Assembly: GCA_029465975.1 (NCBI GenBank)
Contig: CM055761.1
Coordinates: 6,989,998-7,053,997 of the forward strand
Direction: 5' to 3'
DNA length: 64,000 nt
Source of the DNA: Dallia pectoralis
Taxonomy: Eukaryota; Chordata; Actinopteri; Esociformes; Umbridae
Part shown: piece by piece, positions 36,963 through 64,000 of the stretch
How the letters are laid out: every line of letters begins with the position of its first letter
Numbering within the stretch: the stretch's first letter is position 1
The notes under the pieces: generated by a model
Databases searched by the model: none
Told to the model about the DNA's origin: nothing
What the model saw: the letters and a program-made list of their open reading frames with translations, nothing else
Position numbers and translations under genes: made by a program

Positions 36963-38051
36963 GAATATCGGGGATCTCTTCAAATATTGTATGTGTTCCC
37001 GTTTAAGGGACAAACATAGGACTTCGTAATCCCATATTAATACATTTCACATAACCTGGATATATTTCGCACAGAATAAAATCAAATTAAAGTAGTCCCT
37101 TAATTGACATGGTCCAACACGTATGTAACTTCACCCACCAAGCCGATCCACACTAGAGAGTGCTGGAGGACATTAAATTAAACTGAAAACCAATTCACTC
37201 CATTTAATATTCAGTTAGGCCGGGCTTATCACATTTTGAACAATGCTGATTGCATGATTTTATCAGAATAAACTGTACACTAAACACGCCTGACTGCCTC
37301 GGTCTGTTGTAGTCTTCCACGAGTTGTATTAGTAAAAGTCAATAAAACATCCTAATTTGTGTACAGTCCCACACACACACACACACACAGCGTCTCTAGG
37401 CGGTGAGTGGTACAAGCACATTAGTGGGTGGGGCCAGGCGCCAGTAAGGAGCCTTAATGGCCTGTGCTGTCAGCTCTACAGCCTCTACAGCTCCAAACAC
37501 TATTTTCTCCTACTCTCTTTCTGTCTCTCTGTCTCTCTCTCTCTCTGTAGGTCATCACTGACATCTCAGTATGACATTACTAACATTTTTTCACATCTTC
37601 CTCTGGATATCATTGAAAAATGTGTTTCTATTTTCATGGCAATGAGTGTAGACTCTCGTATTTTCTGTCTTCTTTTCATCATCCAACTTGGAGGCAATAA
37701 AAGGAACGTTTTATTTAATCCGTTTTATTTGTTTTTTTTTGTCTAATTGAAGGAAATTGGTGAATGCCTTTCAGCTTTAACTCTCTGTGGACTTCATCGT
37801 TCGTCATTTGATTGCTTCCTGAGTCCATCCATCAAACTCATGTCGATCTAGGAGGTACACTTGGAATGGGAGCTTGTCCTATGGAACACGACCTGGCAGA
37901 GCAAGCTGAACGGGGTCTAGGTTTTTTTACCAGAGGGTTCCAATGGGACAACTGACCATATTTCCTGCCCCCTGACCAAATGGAGAGAGGGAAAAATTAC
38001 CTACAGCAAAGATATTAACACACACAGCTCAGCCCTGAAGGTTCCTGAGCG
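36963..38051. other. Intergenic DNA between the divergent dhcr24 and tmem61-like genes
   Basis: No exons are recognised. A short (CA)n is at 37370-37389 and a CT-rich run ending CTCTGTAG, an acceptor-like sequence, is at 37515-37550. A non-coding first exon of the tmem61-like gene could lie here. Confidence 0.4.
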
Positions 38052-39034
38052 ATGCCGTCCCTCCACCACGTCGCCATCTTCATCGGAGTCTTCCTCATTG
38101 TCACCGGGGGCTCCACAGCCTTCCTCACCTCCTCACAGGTGAGTGATCTATCATGGCCATGCACAGTCTCTGATTATTGCTGTTGTGGTTGATGTGAATG
38201 TGACGTTTGCTGTGAATGTAGAGCCGTCTGCAAGCGTTCTCGCTGTGCTGTGTGGTTCTGGGCGCCGTCATGCTGATTCTGGGGCTGTTCTGGGGCATGA
38301 ACAACCGGAACCACATGGACTACAGCCAGGGAGACTACCCCAACATCCCCCACCAGGGAGAACACCCCAACTATCCGTACCCACACCCTGAGCTCAGTTA
38401 CCCCGGGCGATATGGCCATCCAAACCTGACCCACATCCTGTTCAGCCCCCCACCAGCAGGAGGGAGCCGATTCCCGGAGACCCAGCCGCCCCTACTGCAC
38501 NNNNNNNNNNNNNNNNNNNNNNNNNNNNNNNNNNNNNNNNNNNNNNNNNNNNNNNNNNNNNNNNNNNNNNNNNNNNNNNNNNNNNNNNNNNNNNNNNNNN
38601 NNNNNNNNNNNNNNNNNNNNNNNNNNNNNNNNNNNNNNNNNNNNNNNNNNNNNNNNNNNNNNNNNNNNNNNNNNNNNNNNNNNNNNNNNNNNNNNNNNNN
38701 NNNNNNNNNNNNNNNNNNNNNNNNNNNNNNNNNNNNNNNNNNNNNNNNNNNNNNNNNNNNNNNNNNNNNNNNNNNNNNNNNNNNNNNNNNNNNNNNNNNN
38801 NNNNNNNNNNNNNNNNNNNNNNNNNNNNNNNNNNNNNNNNNNNNNNNNNNNNNNNNNNNNNNNNNNNNNNNNNNNNNNNNNNNNNNNNNNNNNNNNNNNN
38901 NNNNNNNNNNNNNNNNNNNNNNNNNNNNNNNNNNNNNNNNNNNNNNNNNNNNNNNNNNNNNNNNNNNNNNNNNNNNNNNNNNNNNNNNNNNNNNNNNNNN
39001 CTCTGAAGACCCTGACCTGCTTTACAACGATTAA
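38052..39034 (+). CDS. tmem61: TMEM61-like two-span membrane protein, interrupted by an assembly gap
   Basis: Exon 1 is 38052-38138 (MPSLHHVAIFIGVFLIVTGG, a first membrane span). Exon 2 begins at 38222 with SRLQAFSLCCVVLGAVMLIL, a second span, and continues into a Pro/Tyr/His-rich cytoplasmic tail (YPNIPHQGEHPNYPYPHPE) until the 500-N gap at 38501. Beyond the gap SEDPDLLYND and a stop at 39034 may be its end, but the gap length is arbitrary, so frame and identity past it are unproven. The FSLCC...LILGLFW span resembles the second span of human TMEM61, and the place between dhcr24 and bsnd is right. Function of TMEM61 is not known to me. AATAAA at 39333 fits a 3' end. Confidence 0.6.
38501..39000. 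other. Assembly gap (500 N)
   Basis: Exactly 500 undetermined bases, most likely a placeholder length. It removes part of the tail-coding region of the tmem61-like gene. Confidence 1.
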
Positions 39035-41423
39035 TATACCACAAAAAAGGTCTAGTTGAATGGATGATAATAATACAATTCTATAATACATTCAGGCAGA
39101 TGCTGCAAGAATCTTTCCAGAACACATGTCAGTGATTTAAAGGTTCCCAAAACATTGAATGGAAAGATTATGGAAAATAAGAATGTGTTGTTAGGCAAAC
39201 TTACCTGATAAAATAGTGGTAAAAATAAAACATTATTCTGTTATTTTTTCAAAATAGCTCTATGACGGCCAATGCAGATGTTGTGCAGAACCGTATAGTA
39301 AATCAGGAGATATGTATTTTTCCCTGTACATAAATAAATGGAAAACAAACGTTATTGAGTTGAATAGGTAGTTCCATTTGATTCACTCTATGCATGAATT
39401 CTATCCAAAAGCTAAAGTTGGGATAACGTTGGATAAAAGTGGGCTGTAGCGATCTAGACCTGCTCTGCCTTCAAGGCATCCATCCTAACACATCTGTGTG
39501 ACGAGCGATTCAGAGAATAGCAACAGGATACAGACTCAGATGTGGTCAATCTCCTTGGCTGGCAGGTGCTCACTTCATCATGTTCTAATGATGGTAGCTA
39601 ATAAATTCACTTGGAGAATGAGTATCTGCAAGCTAAATCCGGCACACACTGTACCTGGTTTGACCACAGACACTGACTTAAATGGGCATTCCTGCACTCG
39701 TACACTAGCCAATACACACATAACCACACAGTATTTGACTAAATACATTATTGGTAGTTCTATTATTGTTATTATTAATATCAATTATTAACGTAATTTA
39801 TTTTTCTAGCATCGTAGAAGACTTGGATTGTGTCAATTGCCTTGTGAATCCTATTCAAATGACCAATAAAGAACTTGAACTTCTATTTTTGTGTGCAATT
39901 TGGTCGTTTCAGATTTTGATTTATGCTATTTCATTTAACACATCATTTTGTAATGAGAAGACAGACTGGTCCATCAACTCTCAAAGTTTTAATCAATAAA
40001 GATGTTAATACCCAGATAGCACAGAGGATTCTATGTTAACTGAAACAAGCTGTTTTAAAGTCATCTGTTTCTCACACACATTCCCTATCCCCAAATTTTT
40101 AACATGCCCTTAACATTAGTCACCTACCATTAAAGTTCAAACTCAACCATGTGCCAATGTAGTGCCTAACGCAAGCATAACCCAAGCAAACACTATGCCT
40201 AATATATCCAATGCAATGTTTTTCAATAAACTAACTCTTAAGCCGGAAATAGAGTTTGGGTACCCAATTGTACACATAGAGAGTTTGGGTACCCAATTGT
40301 ACACATAGAGAGTTTGGGTACCCAATTGTACACATAGAGAGTTTGGGTACCCAATTGTACATAGAGAGTTTGGGTACCCAATTGTACACATAGAGAGTTT
40401 GGGTACCCAATTGTACACATAGAGAGTTTGGGTACCCAATTGTACACATATAGAGTTTGGGTACCCAATTGTACACATAGAGTTTGGGTACCCAATTGTA
40501 CACATAGAGTGTGGGTACCCAATTACACATAGAGAGTTTGGGTACCCAATTGTACACATAGACCTGGATCACAAACACAAAAACACAGACTTTAAAAAAG
40601 TAAATGGATTTTCATTCAAAACGTGATTTTCACAAACACATAATCCTGAAATTAGACCAATCAACTAAGCCCTAATTAACAAATCTAAGCCCGAATCTTA
40701 ACACCAAGTCTATCTGATCCTGACCCATAACTGCAACAGCTGTACCAAACATATTGGGACGTCACTTCCACGTATTGTCCTATATGTTTTGGAGAACAAT
40801 CTGGGTTCTGTTTACACGGTCTTTTAGATTCAGCAACGTCCAAATATTTTTCTCACACCCACTGACGGGTTCCAGATTTTCTCTTCTCCGACATTGTATC
40901 GGCCCGCCTCCCCCACCCATCTGCCCCTCTCTCCCTGCTCCCCCACCCACCTGCCCCTTCCCCCCTCTCTCTCTCCCTCTCTCCACACCCATCTGCCCCC
41001 CCTTTCTCTCTCTCCCTCCCTCACTTTTCCCGTCACCAAATAACATTCGGGCGTACTTCCTATCTGACTATAAAGCACAGCGGCTCTGCCTACTGTCGGG
41101 TCGGGTGTCCTCCTGTCTGCACGCAGCGATACAAATTACATGTCGACCGCAACAAGTCACCGTATAACCGATTCATGGATCTATCGCGATAACATCTGCA
41201 AACATATGACTACAGCGGATTCCTTATTCGTGTTAGGATAACATGAGAGCCATGCTCGTCACATGGAAAAAGAAAAGCAACCGAGGATAAGACGAGTGAA
41301 AAGACATTTAGAGACGAAGCCTCTGCAGAAGGTAAAGTAGTGGTAGAGTTACACAGATCGATCAACCAGTATGATGTGATGTGATGGTTTTTGATCTCTC
41401 TCTCTCTCCATAGATTGTGTGTG
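39035..41423. other. Intergenic DNA between the two two-span membrane protein genes
   Basis: Apart from the 31-bp array at 40254-40560 and a CCT/CCC-rich stretch at 40905-41030, I see no coding exons or recognised mobile elements. Confidence 0.4.
40254..40560. repeat. 31-bp palindrome-rich minisatellite
   Basis: About ten copies of a unit built around TTGGGTACCCAATTGTACAC and ATAGAGAG. Each unit contains the perfect 12-bp palindrome TTGGGTACCCAA plus CAATTG and TGTACA. It is intergenic. Confidence 0.95.
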
Positions 41424-42900
41424 ATGGTTTTTGAGGGTGAGTGTCGAGTTGTGTGTGAGCAAAGCCAGGCTGTAGTTCCGAGCACACGAGGAGGTGGAGG
41501 AGGAGGAGGATGTGGAGGGAGGTGGCTGTCTCCCCAACGCATCCTGCTATCCCTGGGACTATCTATAATGGTAGGAGGGGGTCTCATTCAATCTCTCTCT
41601 GTGTGTGTATGTGTGTGTGTGTTTATTACTGAAATAACATGGTTGTTGGTTGTGTCCTTACTTACTGTTTGTTTGTTTGTGTGTGTAGATTGTAGCAGGT
41701 TTACTGATCTTTCTGAGTCTGGAAGGTCCAGCCTTTTGGCTGGGGTTGCTGATGGCAGTTACCGGGGCAACGCTGTCAATCGCAGGAGTCTGTATCGTCA
41801 TGACAACGCTAAAGGTGTCGGATGTACCGGGGCACTTCCTGTTACATCCCCGCACAGGGACACGCTACAGCCCACACCAAGCCCTGGCCATCCAGAGGTA
41901 CACACACACACACCTCACACACCCCACACACACAAACAACCCACATCAGACATGCACACATGCACCCCCCCCAACACACACACTGCACGCGCACACACAC
42001 ATTTATTTTCTCTGTTGCTGATAGGTTTTCCTTGCTCTACTCTGTTGTAACTGTCAGTGAATTTAAACAAGCTCGGTTCTGCTCAGTGTCCAACGGACCC
42101 ATGCAGATACAGAGACACACTGATGCATACAGGACAGAGTGAGCAGAGTAGCAGCCAGGCACACTGAGCCACCATATCCTGATTACTGCAGTGGACATTG
42201 ACCAGAGTTGCCAAACTGTCTTTTAGGGCATTCTTGGGTGTGTGCGTATAGCTCAGTAAAGAACAGACGTCTGTGATGTCACACTGCTTGATATACAGCA
42301 AGCAGCTTGTGAGAAGGTGACAACAGTTGGTGGGATTATTTGCGAATAGAACAAACACAAAATAACTGTCGCTCTCCGTCGGTCTGGTGCTCCACGCAAG
42401 ATCTCACCTCGTGGAGTGTCAACGACCATGAGAACGGCGAGGAATCAGCCCAGAACCACACGGGAGGATCTCGTCATACTCAACCGAGTGTCTTTCGGAG
42501 AGCTCCAATATGTCATATCGTAAATGTATAACCAATATCAATCTATTGGCCAAACTAAATAATGTGATGTTTATTATCATAGTTCAAAACTACTGTACTT
42601 CAGGAAGTAGCAATTATTTTGGATAAAAACACACGTAACAATGTTCTATTCTTCTCTGTCATTGTCTCACGCCATCTTCCTTTCAGAAATCCTGTCTGTA
42701 CTCTGATGGATGCCGATGCTATTCTGTCATTTGCCCCCTTTAGGAGATTGGACCGGATACGCAGGGAGATGTCCGAGAATTCCCGAGTGCCCCCGCCAGT
42801 AGCCCTCCCCCCGACCCCTCCTCCCTGGGATCAAGACGCCCCGCCCTCTTACGACTCTGTGATGAAGAGCCAGGGCCCCTCTGACCTCGAAGAACGATGA
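41424..42900 (+). CDS. Two-span membrane protein with PPxY motif, family not recognised
   Basis: Three exons join in frame: 41424-41570, 41689-41897 and 42744-42900, for 170 residues. Features in order are a Gly-rich N-terminus; a first span (ILLSLGLSIMIVAGLLIFLS, around residues 40-59); a second span (FWLGLLMAVTGATLSIAGVC, around 65-85); a basic stretch RRLDRIRREM; a proline-rich part; and DAPPSYDSVMKS near the end, a PPxY-type motif that can bind WW domains of NEDD4-class ubiquitin ligases. The start is the first ATG after an acceptor-like CTCTCTCCATAG at 41413, so a 5' non-coding exon is likely. The layout (two spans, proline-rich tail with PPxY) is like TMEM61 and barttin on either side, and I suspect a shared local origin. 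Confidence 0.7.
42350..42500 (+). mobile_element. Tc1-like transposase fragment
   Basis: AACTGTCGCTCTCCGTCGG, CACGCAAGATCTCACCTCGT and CACACGGGAGGATCTCGTC are words of the fish Tc1-like transposase coding region. Only about 150 bp survives. It lies in the last intron of the PPxY membrane protein gene. Confidence 0.7.
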
Positions 42901-44524
42901 AGTCGCTAAACCGTTCAGTGTGACGAGTAGCGGTACGTCAAGACACACCCGCACCAGGAGAAATATTGTTCCTGGACCGGAATAGCCGCGGCACAGAGGG
43001 TGTCAGGGATTTGGCCCGTCAACGTTGTTTACGTGTGAACATGACAGCTTTACATTTTTACATTCTTCTTCGACGAATGACATGTCCTTTCTAATGTTTT
43101 TGTTAAGACTACTGTGTAGTACATTGCACTTCTATGATACTAAAAACAAAGACAATACTTTTTGGAACCTTTCACCAACTGAAATGTTGTTGGTGGTTTT
43201 TTTTGACAATCCAACTGCCATATATTTAACAGTTTGCGCTCCATAAATCAGTAACCAGTATCCACCCAGGATTCAGCTGTCACTACCCAGCAGCAAGAGT
43301 GATCTGGAAGATGTTACCATACTTTACGACCAGACCCAATGGAGAATGCTGCCTGAAAACCACTCTTACGATTCATGGCCTTTCATTACATTAGCGATAT
43401 GTGCTGTGACTTTTGGGGGAGCTTTTTTCCTCAATCTCCATGTTTGTGTATGTACGTGCTCTGGCTCGCATGTGATCAAAAGCACAGCTGATTCACCTCT
43501 GATTCCCTCTACTCATAGTACTTTGATTTGTCCATCAGAACAGACGATGGTCCCAACCAGAAGTGCCTTGTTGCGTACCAGCACTAGACGCTTGTTGTCC
43601 AATCACACGACTTGTCACTGTATTCTCTCTGCCGCATTGGAGGCTTCCTCTGTTTCCCTTCTGGTTGTGCTGTCCTGATCAACTGTAGTAAATGAATGGC
43701 TGAAGGTCCCGGAGTGTTTTTTTGTCTTCGTTGTGAGTGGTAAAGGATATCTTGTGAAAGTAAACAGTTCGTATATCATTTAATTTTACTTTACTGTCAT
43801 CTCAAGTGCCCCTGTACCTTGTACCCTGTGACCGTACAGGAGAAACTGGGTTTTCTGAGCTCAGGCAATAGAAATTATGTATGTTTGATACTTATTAAAA
43901 TATGGAGTTGTTCAGAGCCGTTATAATCATTACTTATGGTTTGTAACAAAAGCAAAAAAAAAATCCAACTGCTTTCAAGTTGTGCTCAAGAATCAGTGCT
44001 GTTTTTGCCCCTTACATTACAGAAGCTTTCAAAAACCAAAAATACCAGCCTACTTCCTGGAAAATGACTCTTGACATTGTCCAGTTCTAATTGCAGTTAC
44101 ACTTGGATATAAACAGCGTGTTCTTTAATTGCAGAGGGATTTGGGAATTGCATCAATGAATTTGCGGTGTATTTTATTTATTTAGATGTATGATGTAATA
44201 AGGGAGGCAAATGCCTCAGGAATTGTCGAATGACACGCGAATGTATGTATGATGGTGGAAGATCAGGAGCTGTGGCCTGGCTGAGGTATCCTCAGGCAAG
44301 GTGACCCAGTACTGGCCAGCGCACACACACACACGCACTGTCTGCAGGCTTTAATAACCAGCAGAGTGGAACTCCGCTGAAATGCCAAATCTATAACCTG
44401 CCCTGTTTCCTATACCACCTTTCTCATGTACGCCGACCTAGAGCATAACCTGGATTGCACAGATCTTAAAGCGGTCTCTTCCAGCGCGGTATTGAGGTCA
44501 GGGGTCATTGGTCAGGGTAGCAGC
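42901..44524. other. 3' UTR and intergenic DNA
   Basis: The first part is probably the 3' UTR of the PPxY protein gene. An open stretch at 43346-43678 shows no family features, and I do not call it a gene. A short (CA)n is at 44322-44336. Confidence 0.4.
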
Positions 44525-45565
44525 ATGGCAGAAGGGAAGCCGTACCGGTACGGTCTGATCGCGGCCGGGCTGTGTGTGCTGTTGGTCGGTCTGTTCGTCA
44601 TGTCTCAGGAGCAGCCTCACGTCTACGCAACCCTCTGCTCACTGGGGGTCATCATGGTGGCCCTGGGTACGGCGTGGAGCGTCTGCCAGTGTTACCCTAA
44701 GGTAAGGACAGCTGGTGGAAGTGTGTGTGTGTAGGCTAACTGGATCACCGAGCCAGACAAGGGCTCTTATTAGGCAAACTCCAAACCGTCTTTTCCTGGG
44801 TATGTTAGCAAGAGGGTTATGGATTACCCAATGGCTTCGTCTATTTCTGTCAGGTGGTGTTGATCTCTTCGAGCCCAGAGAGAACGGACGGCTGCATGGA
44901 CGAAAACAGCAGGTACTGTGACTACACGCTCAGTTTATTGACCGAGCTGTCGGTGTCTGGTTTATTCTCGTTTTTGCGTTTGCTTGTACGAATCTGCTTT
45001 TGTAGTTTGTCCCGCATGAGGACCAAGGACATGTCAGTGCAGGTTTAAGTAACATCTACAAAGCTGAGGAAATCATTCAGGAACAGTCAAATGCTTACCA
45101 AAAACATTTACATTAATTTTTAAAAGTGTTGAGCTTAGATTTGACAGATCAGGAACAGAATCCACATGGCAGGTGTAGATTAACCCCACCACAATCCACA
45201 GACGACTATTAAGAACTACCAAACGTATAGTTCAAGGTACCTCCAAAACAGGATAGACAGGTTCTTGTTCTAAATGGTGGAACAATCTAGAAACCTTTAA
45301 TTCAACTTCATAGTAATAGTTTGTAATCAGTACTACTAGGAACAATTATCATGACTCAATGGTAATGTGTTGAAGTTCCAGAAACGACAAGAATCTTCTA
45401 GACTGTTGTCACTCATCTCCCCCTTTCTCCCCCTCTGTCTCTCTCAGAGTTCCACAGACTCATTTTTACAACAACGAGGTCAGCAATCATGGCACCGCCC
45501 CCTTTCATTCTCTCCCAATGGCCATCCACTCCTCCCACAGCTGTCCCATACTGCATCTGGCATGA
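44525..45565 (+). CDS. bsnd: Barttin, chloride channel ClC-K accessory subunit, short form
   Basis: Exons 44525-44701, 44854-44912 and 45448-45565 give 117 residues. The N-terminus MAEGKPYRYGLIAAGLCVLL, VGLFVMSQEQPHVYATLCSL, GVIMVALGTAWSVCQCYPK covers both membrane spans and closely follows human barttin, including SxxxPxVYxT and SMCQCYPK-type ends. Barttin brings ClC-K channels to the basolateral membrane of kidney and inner-ear epithelia and opens them. Human barttin has about 320 residues with a long acidic tail; here the frame stops in exon 3 and an AATAAA follows at 45636, only 71 bp later. A donor-like GTCAGC at 45479 inside exon 3 could instead splice to an open segment after 45730, so the tail is uncertain. 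The core domain call is firm. Confidence 0.85.
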
Positions 45566-47684
45566 TTGGACAGAAAGTTACTTGAGACCTTTTTTTTTTT
45601 ACGCGATCACTCGTGCTTTGCAGACACACAAAAACAATAAAACAATTTACAGAAAGTTGTGCATTCCATTTTATTTTATATCAAATTTCCCCAAACCCTG
45701 ATGTACAAATGAAAACTGGGTTTCAACATGCAGTGTCCTGGCCCGGTGGACTGGCCTCCAGCAGGAGTGATGCTCCAAGCAGAATCATACAGATTAAAAA
45801 ACCTGGATCAATTTCATGGCTTCCGTCAGACACCTCCCCCCGTAACCTCCTCCCTCTACTCCACAACCCACAGAGGACAACGAATGATTGATCGGTACTG
45901 TTCTGAGGACTGTTTCCAGGTGCTGTTTCGGGTCAGTCTGCCCTGTAAGTGGATGGCGCTGATCACACAAGACACACACACACCCCCCATCTGAGACCGG
46001 GAGCTGGTCAGTATGCTGGTCAATATGCAACACGGTCAATCACAAACAGATTATAGTAGCCAGTCATCTGTCACCAGGTGGGGGGGCAAAGATAAAAGTC
46101 GAGAGGTGAAGGGAGTCGGGAGATGAAGGCACTTGAATTCTCCCGGGGCTGGGGTTTGGGTGGGTTCGGTCAAGAGGTTTACAGGTCAGAGGTCAGGGTG
46201 GAGGTGTCAGACAAAAATGAAACCCAGCTGGCAAGTAAAGATTCTAGATAATAATGAAGAGATAAGAATGAAGCACAGTGAGTAAAGCTGTCTATGTGTA
46301 TACGAGGGAGTGTCTATGTGTGTGTGTGTGTGTGTGGATATTTAATTGGCACCCAAAATAAAACATTGCTCCAGATCTCTCCTCTTATTGGCACAATGAC
46401 CCTTCTGCTGTCGAGGGTGTCTCTCTCAACGGTCAGTTGTCGTAGAATAAGGCAAGTACAGTCGTGTCAATAGAAACTAGATGATCAAAAAACTGTAAAA
46501 AAAAAATCAACACAAGAAAATTAAACTTCTGTCTTGTGATCAGCTGTTTGTCAGCCGGTGGGGAGGAAAGAGCTTTGATCATTGGTTGGTTCGGCTCCAT
46601 CAATGTTCTAAAAACATCAGCAGACTGTTACCATAGATACCAATGTGGTTACTAGAGCAACGGCGACAACCATAAAAGCAAACACTCTCTATGGCAGTGG
46701 TTCCCAAACCTCTTGTCAGGGTACCGATACGTTTGACAAATTTGTTGGAGCCCTGAACCAAGTCTCCAATTCACCGATTCCAGGCCCTGATAATTAGGAT
46801 CGGGTATAGTTCAAATACAAGGAATGGCAAAGGGACCCAAAAGAATATGTTTGAAAACCACTGCTCTACGGAGGCATCGGCTGTGTTGGTGTAGAGCAAA
46901 CGGAGTTTCACGTGATCAGTACAAATAAAACAAAAGGAGAAGTGTGTGTGTGTCATTAGAGTGGTTAAACTGCTCTAGAAACCTGATTACTGCTGCACTC
47001 CACTGTAGACAGATGTGGACTATAAAGTGCATACTTAAAAACCCAGGTTGTATGTGTGTATTTGTGTGTGTGTGTGTGTGTGTGTGCGTGCGCACGTCAT
47101 AGTTCCTCCAGAGCAGGTTACCACTGCCTCACACATACACACTCCACTGAGTGGAGCACAAGAGACTTTAAAATATTATATCTTACATTTGAAATTACAG
47201 CTATGGAACAGATCTTTACAATAACTAATATGTCTATTTAGTTGCATTGGCAAATATGAGCGACAACTTAAAAAAAACAAAACAACCCAGTCTCTTCCTT
47301 GTGAGACAGTAGTGGCCGCGTCTGAAATGTCGCCCTAAAGCCTATTAGCACACTTCCTCTGTCACTGAGCCTTTGGTCAAAAGTAGTGAACTTCATAGCC
47401 AGCAGGGCACCATTTGAGACACCACTTGCAGTACAATAAACCACAGATTTTTATTATGTCTACCCTTTCCTCCAGCTCGGATTCCATTAGTCTGGTCTGG
47501 CAGGAAGATTGTCATGATAGTTCATGCATCCTCTTGTTGCCCCAGCGACCAGGAGAATTGGTGTTCCGATTGGCTGTAGCGGGGCCCTCCCTCCGTATTC
47601 TGACCAATTGGCAAAAAGCAGTCCTTTGATTGGTTGTCTGGAGCCGTGACATGTCTCCATTGGAGGGACTGTGTCCTGTAAGAG
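45566..47684. other. bsnd-usp24 interval, PCSK9 slot
   Basis: This interval separates the convergent bsnd and usp24 ends. It holds a possible alternative bsnd terminal exon (about 45731-45994), short TG runs at 46315-46336 and 47065-47092, and a hAT-type MITE. A minus-strand AATAAA at 47449-47454 could end usp24. No subtilisin-like coding exon was found. Confidence 0.5.
46695..46863. mobile_element. hAT-type MITE with 8-bp target-site duplication
   Basis: A 169-bp element begins CAGTGGTTCCCAAAC and ends GTTTGAAAACCACTG, imperfect terminal inverted repeats of hAT type. It is flanked by CTCTATGG (46687-46694) and CTCTACGG (46864-46871), an 8-bp duplication with one difference, as expected for hAT insertion. 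No coding content. Confidence 0.85.
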
Positions 47685-63785
<16,101 letters not shown>

Positions 63786-63847
63786 CTAAAACAAAACATT
63801 GGTTGAAACCTCTGCCAGAGTGTGTGACATCCGCAATTTAAACACCC

Positions 63848-64000
63848 AGTGTGTGTGTGTGTGTGTGTGTGTGACATCCGCCATTTAAACACCCAGTGTG
63901 TGTGTGTGTGTGTGTGTGTGACATCCGCCATTTAAACACCCAGTGTGTGTGTGTGTGTGTGTGTGTGTGTCATCCGCCATTTAAACACCCAGTGTGTGTG
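63848..64000. repeat. (TG)n / ACATCCGCCATTTAAACACCC repeat, runs off the window
   Basis: Four units of CATCCGCCATTTAAACACCC plus a TG run of variable length continue to the right edge, in the usp24 intron upstream of exon 63709-63785. Confidence 0.95.

Noticed and set aside
38252..39034. Open frame spanning the 500-N gap
   Set aside because: The gap length is arbitrary, so continuity of frame through it means nothing; only the flanks are used.
43346..43678. 110-codon open frame with one hydrophobic stretch
   Set aside because: No family resemblance and no splice partners; likely the 3' UTR of the PPxY protein gene.

Overview
This is nuclear DNA from a ray-finned fish, almost certainly a teleost. 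The evidence is vertebrate genes split into many short exons with GT-AG introns, decayed Tc1/mariner, hAT, LINE and tRNA-derived SINE sequences of the kinds seen in fish genomes, and very heavy CA/TG and minisatellite content. The SINE and Tc1 remnants resemble those of salmonid/pike-type genomes, but that narrower placement is only an impression. There is one assembly gap of exactly 500 N (38501-39000).

Layout. (1) 1-6074: a tandem repeat, a LINE fragment, then the 3' half of a type II classical cadherin gene (+). (2) 8214-9780: mdp1 (-), six exons, with a large foldback element just upstream. (3) 15048-18612: cltrn (collectrin, -), six exons; one intron holds a 43-bp minisatellite and the 5' side holds a 2-kb, 42-bp minisatellite. 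(4) 21.9-24.0 kb: two dead Tc1-like transposons. (5) 24366-27830: cimap2/lexm (+), ten exons. (6) 28558-36662: dhcr24 (-), nine exons, tail to tail with cimap2. (7) 38052-42900: two genes for two-span membrane proteins (+), the first TMEM61-like and interrupted by the gap. (8) 44525-45565: bsnd (barttin, +), apparently with a very short tail. (9) 47685-63785: the last 37 exons of usp24 (-), which continues beyond the right edge. All exon chains given here close in frame.

The block cimap2-dhcr24-tmem61-bsnd-usp24 has the gene order of human 1p32.3, but PCSK9, expected between bsnd and usp24, is not in the 2.1 kb available. Functions are mixed: sterol synthesis (dhcr24), renal/epithelial transport partners (cltrn, bsnd), a ciliary microtubule protein (cimap2), a deubiquitinase (usp24), a small phosphatase (mdp1) and cell adhesion (cadherin). 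There is no sign that they act as one pathway.

The most unusual signal is in the non-coding DNA. Several intronic minisatellites with 40-44 bp units begin exactly at an exon's 5' splice site and carry that splice site in each unit (cimap2, dhcr24, usp24). Others carry strong donor-like or branch-point-like motifs on the sense strand of the host gene (two at cltrn, one in usp24). This looks like repeated local amplification of splice signals and is the main item for follow-up.
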